NCBI GenBank assembly: GCA_036794765.1
Contig: DAIRGB010000020.1
Location: 1-14,649 of the forward strand
Reading direction: 5' to 3'
Source: DAIRGB01 sp036794765
GTDB taxonomy: Bacteria > Patescibacteriota > JAHJAL01
DNA length: 14,649 bases
The translations under genes and the position numbers were made by a program. Below, piece by piece: positions 1 through 5,605 of the stretch (the first letter of the stretch is position 1; each line of letters starts with the position of its first letter). The notes beneath the pieces are model-generated. The model made no database searches. It was given only the letters and a program-made list of their open reading frames with translations, and was not told the origin of the DNA.

Positions 1-726
1 TCTGGCCGATCGTTCAAAAACGTCTTTTTCCAAAAAAACGCTCTCCAGTCCCGGATTGGCATTTTGCCAACGATAGCCGACAAGCAACTTTAACCAACCC
101 AACACCTCCTGATATCTTTCTTTCAATACCATCAAATCGGCATATGAACTAATATTTTTGTTTTCTTTAAACTTCTCCAAAAAAACTCTATTTATCCATT
201 TCTCCTGATCCAACAAATCCATTTCCGCAATATTATTTTTTTCGCATTCGGCTTGCAATTCTTTGACATCTTCTTCGGCTTTTACCATCACCGCAACGAG
301 ATTTTTCCCATGCAATCTATACAATCCCTCGGCTTCATTTCTCGCCCAACTCAGTAATTTTCTCGGGTTTGAACCGGCTTCAGGTTTTTCCTGGACATAA
401 TCATTAAAATCATTGTTATGTTTGTACTCAACAATATATCTAAAAAAATATTCATATAACTTTGCTTCGATATAGGTTCCTCTATATTCAGGCCTAATTG
501 GCAAGTCCAAATCAACCTCAAATACAACCTGAATATCTATTAATTCTCTGGTTTTTTTATCAAAATCACAATCAGCATATATATCCGGCCCTCGATACCA
601 CTCTTTTGGCAAAAGGCGATTGATACTATTGCGATTTTCTCGAAAAAAAGCATCAATTCTCTGTTTGACACCTGGTTGTTCCAAAGCATTTAGTCTAATA
701 TTATCATCTGTATTACCATTTCCCAT
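1..726 (-). CDS. Unrecognised protein, N-terminal part (3' end outside window)
   Basis: An open frame of 242 codons starts with ATG at 724-726 and runs off the left edge without a stop, so the C-terminus is missing. The product begins MGNGNTDDNIRLNAL and is soluble-looking, rich in charged and aromatic residues, with no signal peptide or membrane segment in the visible part. The middle (about residues 45-110) alternates charged and aromatic residues; about 125-230 looks mainly helical and rich in Lys/Glu. No motif is recognised and no function is assigned. The start is supported by a strong promoter 32 bp upstream (758-786), giving a leader of about 25 nt. There is only a weak GTGAG as a possible ribosome-binding site. 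It is transcribed away from the hicBA operon and separated from it by a terminator and a palindromic repeat. Confidence 0.75.
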   Translation of the reverse strand, partial: MGNGNTDDNIRLNALEQPGVKQRIDAFFRENRNSINRLLPKEWYRGPDIYADCDFDKKTRELIDIQVVFEVDLDLPIRPEYRGTYIEAKLYEYFFRYIVEYKHNNDFNDYVQEKPEAGSNPRKLLSWARNEAEGLYRLHGKNLVAVMVKAEEDVKELQAECEKNNIAEMDLLDQEKWINRVFLEKFKENKNISSYADLMVLKERYQEVLGWLKLLVGYRWQNANPGLESVFLEKDVFERSAR

Positions 727-757
727 ATGTACTCACTAAAAATAAAAATATCCTAAT

Positions 758-786
758 ATTATAAAATAAAATTAAGAAAATATCAA
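758..786 (-). promoter_or_regulatory. Sigma-70-type promoter of the partial gene at 726
   Basis: Read on the minus strand, TTGATA (781-786) is followed after exactly 17 bp by TATAAT (758-763). This matches five of six -35 and all six -10 consensus positions. The predicted transcription start is about 751, 25 nt before the ATG at 726. Confidence 0.75.
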
Positions 787-805
787 GATTATATGATCAT
801 TTTTT

Positions 806-833
806 GTAGGGGCGGTTCATGAACCGCCCCTAC
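806..833. repeat. 28-bp perfect palindrome, GTAGGGGC family
   Basis: A perfect 14+14 bp palindrome with GTAGGGGC and GCCCCTAC ends, centred on CATG (centre GGTTCATGAACC). Near-identical or related copies lie at 8233, 8270, 8327 and 9056, and altered copies lie inside the gene at 5606-8101. It sits between the hicA terminator and the -35 box of the gene at 726. A weaker hairpin at 876-896 (GGGC, mismatch, ACC, five-base loop, GGT, mismatch, GCCC) may be a decayed relative. Nothing else was seen in 832-901. Confidence 0.9.
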
Positions 834-901
834 GATACAAAACAACACATGACCATGCATCCACCCCATCAGTAAGGGCGACCATTACGGTAGCCCAACA
901 C

Positions 902-931
902 AAAAAAAAGACGATTTTATCCAAAAATCGT
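902..931 (-). terminator. Rho-independent terminator after hicA
   Basis: On the minus strand ACGATTTT (924-931) pairs perfectly with AAAATCGT (911-918) around a five-base loop. After one C, a run of eight T follows (902-909). It begins about 30 bp past the hicA stop, so it should end the hicBA transcript before it runs into the gene at 726. Confidence 0.8.
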
Positions 932-960
932 TTCAGTACAATCACAAAAAAAAGATTTAA

Positions 961-1185
961 TCAAAAATACCCCCTAATCTCTTTTTCACCAATCCGAGCC
1001 TGCTTTAAAATCCCCTTCAAAGTTCCCCGCGCCAATTCCGAATGCAAAGGCACAATCACAACAATATCTTTGTTTTTATCGCAAAACTTCAATTTTATAT
1101 GACTGCCTCTTTGTGAAACCGAAACAAAACCCCAATAACGACATAAAATCCGCACCAATTTTTTTCCCGAAATAGTTTTAGGCAT
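961..1185 (-). CDS. hicA: HicA-type mRNA interferase toxin
   Basis: A 74-residue protein of the HicA/YcfA family. These are small toxins with a dsRNA-binding-like fold that cleave mRNA independently of translation and are neutralised by HicB. The family pattern is visible throughout: an N-terminal SGKKLVRILCRYWGF helix, then QRGSHIKLKF carrying the catalytic His (residue 29), then VPLHSELARGTLKGILKQARI. The length is normal for the family. The ATG at 1183-1185 overlaps the end of hicB by 8 nt, so translation is probably coupled to the antitoxin, which lies upstream. The terminator at 902-931 follows. The fold and the His are seen; toxicity is inferred from the family. Confidence 0.9.
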   Translation of the reverse strand: MPKTISGKKLVRILCRYWGFVSVSQRGSHIKLKFCDKNKDIVVIVPLHSELARGTLKGILKQARIGEKEIRGYF

Positions 1186-1396
1186 GATTCAATTCCAACG
1201 TAGTCACAATTGGATAAGATTTTGTAGCAAATTTCCGGGGATTCGGTTGATCCTCCAAAAACAGCTCCACCGCTTCCTTCAGATTCTTCTGCGACTCTTC
1301 CACCGTCTTCCCCTGACTAACCACTTCCAGCTCCAAACAGCGCGCCACATACCATTTGCCTTCTTTGGTAATAATAGTTGTAAAACGATAAGTCAT
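1178..1396 (-). CDS. hicB: HicB-like antitoxin, short form
   Basis: A 72-residue protein of the HicB/UPF0150 family, starting MTYRFTTIITKEGKWYVA and continuing with the typical ARCLELEVVSQGKTVEESQKN region and an EAVELFLE helix. This is the partial RNase H-like fold that binds HicA and covers its active site. No C-terminal ribbon-helix-helix or helix-turn-helix is present, so any autoregulation would need a different DNA contact. The ATG at 1394-1396 is chosen over an in-frame TTG at 1415-1417: family homology begins here, and the TTG would lie only about 5 nt from the predicted transcription start. No Shine-Dalgarno is visible. The antitoxin precedes the toxin, the reverse of the E. coli hicAB order but known in other HicAB pairs. 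Confidence 0.87.
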   Translation of the reverse strand: MTYRFTTIITKEGKWYVARCLELEVVSQGKTVEESQKNLKEAVELFLEDQPNPRKFATKSYPIVTTLELNHA

Positions 1397-1428
1397 AAAA
1401 AAAATATTAATATCCAATCAACAATTCT

Positions 1429-1458
1429 ATTATAACTCTAAATTATCTTTAATGTAAT
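1429..1458 (-). promoter_or_regulatory. Promoter of the hicBA operon
   Basis: On the minus strand a perfect TATAAT (1429-1434) lies 18 bp downstream of ATTACA (1453-1458; four of six -35 positions). The predicted start near 1422 leaves a leader of about 26 nt before the hicB ATG at 1396. Confidence 0.6.
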
Positions 1459-1580
1459 ATAACCCGCATTAAATCCAGGTAAAGAAAAATGTCATGTCAC
1501 TCCATCATTTATAAATCACAAAACAAACCTTAAATAATAAGGTAAAATAATAATGTAAATCAAAAAATAATAAAACACTT

Positions 1581-2360
1581 ATGAAAAATTTAAATTTTAT
1601 TGAAAAATTTCAACCGTCAATCACTCCCTCTGAATTTGCTGACAAACTAACTTCTAAATTTTTAAAACGTGAAGGTTTATTTACCAATACCAAGAACATC
1701 GAAGACTACATTCCAAAAAATATCACTCCTATAGAACAAGCCAACTGGACATTTTATACTGTGCAACTCGATTACGCCATGAAAGGACAAATTTTATACC
1801 AAGGCTCAATTATTCTCCACCAACAAACGCCACAATTTTTCACTCCCAACTATATCCTCAATCAAACCGATCAACAATTATTTCAAATTATTACTACCTA
1901 TTTCAAACCACGCTATCCCAACGAAGCCGTTATCCGTTTCCAACAAAATTCTCATCTGCTACAACAAAAATACGAAAATAATCCGTTAAATATATTCTCC
2001 GAAACAAATTCTGCTACGAATATTATCAAAAAAATCCGCGAGTTTCGCGGCATGGGACCAAAAATTGGCAACTTATTTTTCCGAGCCATGACTTCACACT
2101 TCAAACTGGAATTCCCTGATCTCGATGATATCCTACAACCAGTCGACGTGCACGACATCCGAATAGCCCGTTTCCTTGGTTTCTCCAGCGTTCCCGAAAA
2201 TAACCCAACAGAAACTGATATTGATTCTATCAAAAAACTCTGGCAAGAAGCCTGTCAAAAAGCAAAAGTAGATTGGATCAGTTTTGATCGAGCATTGTGG
2301 TTACTCGGTTCAGAAGGTAAACCAAAAACCAAAGAAGACATCATTAAACTTATTGATTGA
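1581..2360 (+). CDS. HhH-GPD superfamily DNA glycosylase
   Basis: A 259-residue protein recognised by its helix-hairpin-helix and GPD region. IREFRGMGPKIGNLFFRAM (about 152-170) matches the hairpin of endonuclease III and OGG1-type glycosylases. Lys161 falls where bifunctional glycosylase/lyases carry the catalytic lysine. PVDVHDIRIARFLGF (187-201) supplies the conserved Asp189 of the VDxH-type motif. The closing FDRALWLLGS helix (235-244) is also family-like. There is only one cysteine in the C-terminal half, so the four-Cys iron-sulfur loop of EndoIII/MutY is absent. It should excise a damaged base and possibly nick the strand; the substrate cannot be read from sequence. The N-terminal 130 residues do not match a subfamily I can name, though an archaeal 8-oxoguanine (AGOG-like) or OGG-like role is possible. 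No Shine-Dalgarno or convincing promoter was seen. The TGA stop lies one base from the converging tmk stop. Confidence 0.75.
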   Translation: MKNLNFIEKFQPSITPSEFADKLTSKFLKREGLFTNTKNIEDYIPKNITPIEQANWTFYTVQLDYAMKGQILYQGSIILHQQTPQFFTPNYILNQTDQQLFQIITTYFKPRYPNEAVIRFQQNSHLLQQKYENNPLNIFSETNSATNIIKKIREFRGMGPKIGNLFFRAMTSHFKLEFPDLDDILQPVDVHDIRIARFLGFSSVPENNPTETDIDSIKKLWQEACQKAKVDWISFDRALWLLGSEGKPKTKEDIIKLID

Positions 2361-2361
2361 T

Positions 2362-2975
2362 CTATTTTTTAAACCCACTAATTTCCAAAATTCTTTCGAA
2401 CAAATGAGAATTAATTTTTTTAAAATCCTCACTACCATCAATTATCTCAATATTATTATCTAATTTTGCCAATCGTAAATATTCACCTCGTGCCTTATGC
2501 AAAAAATCGGAACTATACGGCGTAAATTTACCAGCTAATTCCCCTCTCTTAATTGACAGTTCCGCCGGTAAATCAATCAAGAAAATATGATCTGGTTTTA
2601 TAGTTTTTGAATTGACCATCGCTACATAATCGACATCAAATCCTTCCACAGTTCGATACACGATCGCCGACATCGTCCAACGATCCGCCAATACAATCCC
2701 ATTTTTTTCCAAGCACGGCTTGACCATTCTTTCCACCAACTCCACCCGATCAGCCGCAAATAACAATGTTTTTAAATGGGATGAAAAATTGGATTTCTTT
2801 AAATTTTCCCTAATAATTTTCCAAATGGTGATGTCATTTCTTTTACCACTTCGCAAGGTACATTCATCATCTTCAATTTCTTGGCCAACTCTTCGACATG
2901 ACTACTTTTTCCAACATTATCAATACCTTCAAATGCAATTAACTTACCAAGTCTATTTTCATTTTTTATTTCCAT
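2362..2975 (-). pseudogene. tmk: Thymidylate kinase gene with a single-base frameshift
   Basis: Two overlapping frames together make one thymidylate (dTMP) kinase of 204 residues, a normal family length. The first starts with ATG at 2973-2975 behind a perfect AGGAGG (2980-2985, 4 nt spacing). It encodes FEGIDNVGKSS, the P-loop (Lys23), up to TSPFGK, then reads into a TAA at 2799-2801. The second frame (2362 to about 2817) continues with KIIRENLKKSN, TLLFAADRVELV, the DR motif as LADRWTMSAIVYR, and a LID-like RGELAGKFTPYSSDF. The switch falls on a run of four A (minus strand; 2817-2820). One extra A restores a continuous PFGKIIREN reading. This could be a true inactivating deletion, an assembly error, or ribosomal/transcriptional slippage. 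No classic slippery heptamer (X XXY YYZ) is in frame here. dTMP kinase is normally essential, so error or slippage deserves weight. Confidence 0.82.
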
Positions 2976-2979
2976 AATT

Positions 2980-2985
2980 CCTCCT
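2980..2985 (-). promoter_or_regulatory. Strong Shine-Dalgarno of tmk
   Basis: A perfect AGGAGG on the minus strand, 4 nt from the ATG at 2975. Most genes in this window lack such a site. It therefore fixes the tmk start well upstream of the frame break and shows that the P-loop-encoding frame is the true 5' end. Confidence 0.85.
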
Positions 2986-3011
2986 ATTTATTGATACTGT
3001 TTGTAACATAA

Positions 3012-3041
3012 TATATAAAATAAATCAATAGTTTATAACAA
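3012..3041 (-). promoter_or_regulatory. Possible promoter of tmk
   Basis: On the minus strand TTGTTA (3036-3041) and TATATA (3012-3017) are spaced by 18 bp, with a predicted start near 3005 and a leader of about 30 nt containing the Shine-Dalgarno. The region is very AT-rich and other registers are possible. Confidence 0.4.
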
Positions 3042-3054
3042 CCGAAAAAAGGGC

Positions 3055-3108
3055 AAAAAAAGAGCGTTGCTCTTTTTTAATATAGATTAAAAAATAGAGA
3101 CAACGCTC
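3055..3108 (-). terminator. Long hairpin terminator of the secreted-protein operon
   Basis: On the minus strand GAGCGTTG (3101-3108) pairs with CAACGCTC (3062-3069). Inside it, an AT-rich stem (3086-3098 with 3070-3081) closes a short loop. Seven T follow directly (3055-3061). A shorter alternative hairpin, AAAAAAGAGC/GCTCTTTTTT around a three-base loop (3056-3078), uses the same 3' arm and works on either strand. It lies about 70 bp past the stop at 3180 and just upstream of the tmk promoter. Confidence 0.8.
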
Positions 3109-3113
3109 AAAAT

Positions 3114-3156
3114 GGCCAAATTTAATTTGAATTTTTATTTTTATTTTTATTTGGCC
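3114..3156. repeat. Inverted repeat enclosing an ATTTTT tract
   Basis: GGCCAAAT (3114-3121) and ATTTGGCC (3149-3156) form an 8-bp inverted repeat. Between them lie AT-rich bases including about three tandem copies of ATTTTT (from about 3131). It falls between the stop of the gene at 3180 and the terminator, so the operon mRNA could carry two successive 3' stems. Confidence 0.6.
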
Positions 3157-3179
3157 CTAAAGTTCCTCCTAGTTTTCCC

Positions 3180-4151
3180 CTAACGGGACTTTAAGATACC
3201 AGAAGGAATATCCGGAACAATACCCCCTGGAGGGGTATTCTGGTTTGCGGGAGGTGCAACGGGATTGGATGGAGGAGTAGGGGTTCCACCAGTAGGGTTT
3301 ACCGGAATTGGATCCGATATAGTGCCCACTGGCTCTGGGGTATTAATGATACCATCAGGCACATCATCAATATCCGGAGGCCCCCCGTCGTCATCCACCA
3401 ACCCTGGCGGAATCGATCCGCAACCGTTTGGATCATTATTTGGTTTTTCAGTGTCACTGCAATTTATCGGATTATACCAAAATAACGACCCAAACACAGA
3501 AGTCAACACCAACCCAGGTTGATAAATTGGCTGGATGTGGTGAATCAGAGGAGGATTTGCAGACATATTGCCAGCCACGATTGTCTGCTGGACAATTGTC
3601 TCTTTATACTCCTTATAAGTTTTTTCAACAATTTTCTCCTTATAAGGAGGTTCGGTAGTCGGTGGGGAGACAGGAACATTAGGCTCGGAAGGAGGTGCTT
3701 TTTCTAAATTAATCTGCAAATTATAGCACCCAATCCCTCCGGACCATTTCTCCGGAACAAACCCAAAAAACAATTTACCATTAAGCTCGAAGTACCCATC
3801 CTTGGGTATTCGAGTGCCAGTTAAACCGGTAACCTTGTTATTAATAACCTCGCGGATGTAGCCATCCTTGGCTATCATCCCGTAATTCATACTGCTTGGG
3901 GCCTGTACGCCCCTTTTAAAGTCACCAGCTAGCACGGCATTTTTAAACACCAGATATATGGGCTCCCCGGCCATCGCCGAAGTCTGAATCCGAATGGATT
4001 CGTTTGTTGTAAAATTTTTCACAAAATCCTGGTCGCTCTTCCATTCCTGAGTTGACACAGGATTTACGTTGATTTTCTTGTCTGTAAAATCGTATCCCCA
4101 TGTGGGAGCAGTAAACAAGAAAAATGTCAAAAAAACCAGAAAAAATTTCAC
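3180..4151 (-). CDS. Secreted proline-rich protein, unknown function
   Basis: A 323-residue protein with a clear signal peptide (MKFFLVFLTFFLFTAPTWG, cleavage near residue 19), so it is exported. About 40-150 is a mixed, probably beta-rich domain ending GGIGCYNLQINLEK. Then come a Pro-rich spacer (about 153-170), a charged segment (KEKIVEKTYKEYKE, about 171-185), a hydrophobic stretch (about 211-226), and a low-complexity Pro/Gly/Asp/Asn/Thr tail from about 240 to the end. Three cysteines (142, 231, 244) could form a disulfide. The start is GTG at 4149-4151, one base after the stop of the upstream gene and 8 nt downstream of AAGGGGG, so the two are translated as an operon. A cell-wall or surface attachment role is plausible from the disordered Pro-rich tail but is inference. 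No family is recognised. Confidence 0.82.
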   Translation of the reverse strand: MKFFLVFLTFFLFTAPTWGYDFTDKKINVNPVSTQEWKSDQDFVKNFTTNESIRIQTSAMAGEPIYLVFKNAVLAGDFKRGVQAPSSMNYGMIAKDGYIREVINNKVTGLTGTRIPKDGYFELNGKLFFGFVPEKWSGGIGCYNLQINLEKAPPSEPNVPVSPPTTEPPYKEKIVEKTYKEYKETIVQQTIVAGNMSANPPLIHHIQPIYQPGLVLTSVFGSLFWYNPINCSDTEKPNNDPNGCGSIPPGLVDDDGGPPDIDDVPDGIINTPEPVGTISDPIPVNPTGGTPTPPSNPVAPPANQNTPPGGIVPDIPSGILKSR

Positions 4152-4152
4152 A

Positions 4153-5223
4153 CTAATTACCCCCTTTCGAAAAAATTTCGACTACCTGGTACTTGCTGAA
4201 ATCGTGAAGGAAGGTAGTCATTTCCCCCACTTTTTCTGTCACTTGGGAAGAGTTCTGTACAAAAACAGTTTTTTCATCAATAAAAACTCTTCCAGAATTC
4301 GAAAAAGTTGGAACAAATACAAATAAACCATCAGCGACTTCCTTCCACTCTTCAAGTTTCACTTTCCCCCTGAACAATTCTTTCCTGCTATCCGAGGGAT
4401 CAGTTACAACAGTAAGAAAACAAAAAGGTTTTTCACAAATGAAAAAGAAACCGTTCGTCTCCTTCACTGCTTTTCCTCCAGCTGTTTTTATTTCCAAAAA
4501 CTGCTGGAAAAGAGCAGAAGTAGTGGGCTGTTGGGAGCTTTGAACAGACTGCTGTTGCGTGCTCTTAATAAATTTTTGTTGTTTAGCGTCTGTCCAAGAA
4601 TAGTACCCGCTACCATCAGTAGCAAAAACATTCCCGCAGTAGTCAACAGGATGTTTTTCCCAGTCTTTTTCTGTTGGAGCAGAAATATTAATGGAATAAG
4701 GAGAAAACAATGTATTCCCCTCCTGATGAGTATCAAACGGAATAAAAACGACTACCCATTCCGTGACACCTCGCGTGCTCCACAACTTCACGACAACATT
4801 ATATGCACCAATATTGCCTGAAGTAACTTCATAATGCCCAACGAAATAATCTTCTACAGATGGCACCCACCTCATTGGTATATTTGTGCTGCCCTGTAAA
4901 TATCCCTCGATTCTCAACTCGCCCTTTTCGACGAGTCTCAAATCGTTTTCCTCATCCCCTGGAATAAATGACATAAATATATTGACCTGCGAACCAGTTG
5001 TTAATCCAATTACCTGATCATTTGGAAAAAAACTTACAGTCGATCCATCAATTAATCTTGCATTTCCACATGAGATCATTCCTGGAGTAACTTTTGCATC
5101 TCCCTTTGTGAGGGAAAATGCCAAGCTACCACCTACATCCGCCCTTGCCTGTTTTTCATTTTGGCCTATAAAAAATATAGTCAAAAACATCAATATGATT
5201 ACTACTTTGTCAAAATTCTTCAT
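4153..5223 (-). CDS. Secreted beta-rich protein, unknown function
   Basis: A 356-residue protein with a signal peptide: basic start, hydrophobic core (VVIILMFLTIFFIG) and probable cleavage after ARA at residue 28. About 45-180 looks like an immunoglobulin-like beta domain, with a GELRIEGYLQGS strand pattern and SGNIGAYNVVVKLW near its end. That end resembles GGIGCYNLQINLEK in the downstream partner, so both may carry related domains. A Gln/Ser-rich linker (about 214-241) leads to a second beta-rich part (about 242-356). Cysteines are at 52, 196, 263 and 268. The ATG at 5221-5223 follows a GGAAAGGA purine tract about 11 nt upstream. It is the first gene of a two-gene operon, and an upstream hairpin lies in its probable leader. 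No enzyme motif is visible and no family is recognised. Confidence 0.82.
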   Translation of the reverse strand: MKNFDKVVIILMFLTIFFIGQNEKQARADVGGSLAFSLTKGDAKVTPGMISCGNARLIDGSTVSFFPNDQVIGLTTGSQVNIFMSFIPGDEENDLRLVEKGELRIEGYLQGSTNIPMRWVPSVEDYFVGHYEVTSGNIGAYNVVVKLWSTRGVTEWVVVFIPFDTHQEGNTLFSPYSINISAPTEKDWEKHPVDYCGNVFATDGSGYYSWTDAKQQKFIKSTQQQSVQSSQQPTTSALFQQFLEIKTAGGKAVKETNGFFFICEKPFCFLTVVTDPSDSRKELFRGKVKLEEWKEVADGLFVFVPTFSNSGRVFIDEKTVFVQNSSQVTEKVGEMTTFLHDFSKYQVVEIFSKGGN

Positions 5224-5550
5224 GAAAAATCATTCCTTTCCTTTCGAAATTTTTATATTTTAACACCCCGCTGCTACATGCAGCTTAAGGGTGATTATTA
5301 TGATTTTTAAAGAACAAGCCTAACTTTTGGGATTTGTGTTTTTTATTTTTCACTTCCTTTCCCACAAAAATTTCCCTCAAATTGGCACAAATCGGGAATG
5401 AAGCCTTCATCTATCTTCATTCCTCACTTCTACCAACTTCCCCAAAATCATTACCCAAACCAACATTCCACTACTTTTTGTTTCAAACATCTTAACAAAA
5501 CAATATCATTAAATAACAAAATAGTCAATACTTTTATCCTGAATTATAAT
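5224..5550. other. Gene-free upstream region of the secreted-protein operon
   Basis: This region (382 bp between genes, 5224-5605) holds, from the operon side outward: the purine-rich ribosome-binding tract (about 5235-5242), a GC-richer hairpin (5264-5293), and an AT-rich stretch that must contain the operon promoter. No -35/-10 pair stands out there; CATAAT near 5300 lacks a good -35. From 5398 to 5550 I see only AT-rich DNA with no convincing gene on either strand. 5551-5600 is the terminator of the next gene. Confidence 0.6.
5264..5293 (-). promoter_or_regulatory. Two-step hairpin in the probable operon leader
   Basis: On the minus strand CACCC pairs with GGGTG and, inside it, GCTGC pairs with GCAGC around a five-base ATGTA loop. 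The asymmetric internal bulge is TTAA on one side and one G on the other. It stands out as GC-rich in an AT-rich region and ends about 40 nt before the ATG at 5223. There is no T-run after it, so it is not an ordinary terminator. It could stabilise the mRNA, bind a protein, or affect translation. Confidence 0.5.
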
Positions 5551-5600
5551 AAAAAAAGCTGCCAAAATAATCAAACAAGATTACTTTCGACAGCTATTTT
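5551..5600 (-). terminator. Rho-independent terminator of the 831-residue protein gene
   Basis: On the minus strand AGCTGTC... (5597 downward) pairs with ...GGCAGCT (about 5558-5564). The stem then extends through about ten more AT pairs with G-U pairs and one bulge, around a short TTGTTT loop. Seven T follow at 5551-5557. The stem starts about 8 bp after the stop at 5606-5608. Confidence 0.85.
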
Positions 5601-5605
5601 CATCT

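Noticed and set aside
1397..1417. TTG at 1415-1417 as hicB start
   Set aside because: It is too close to the predicted transcription start, has no ribosome-binding site, and the extra residues are not family-like.
2800..2830. Programmed -1 ribosomal frameshift in tmk
   Set aside because: The A-run is short, no X XXY YYZ heptamer is in frame and no downstream stem was noticed. A deletion or sequencing error is simpler, though not excluded.
2362..2856. C-terminal kinase frame as a separate gene with a TTG start
   Set aside because: It would lack the P-loop, has no ribosome-binding site, and its first 12 codons are not kinase-like. The upstream frame supplies the missing part exactly, so it is one frameshifted tmk.
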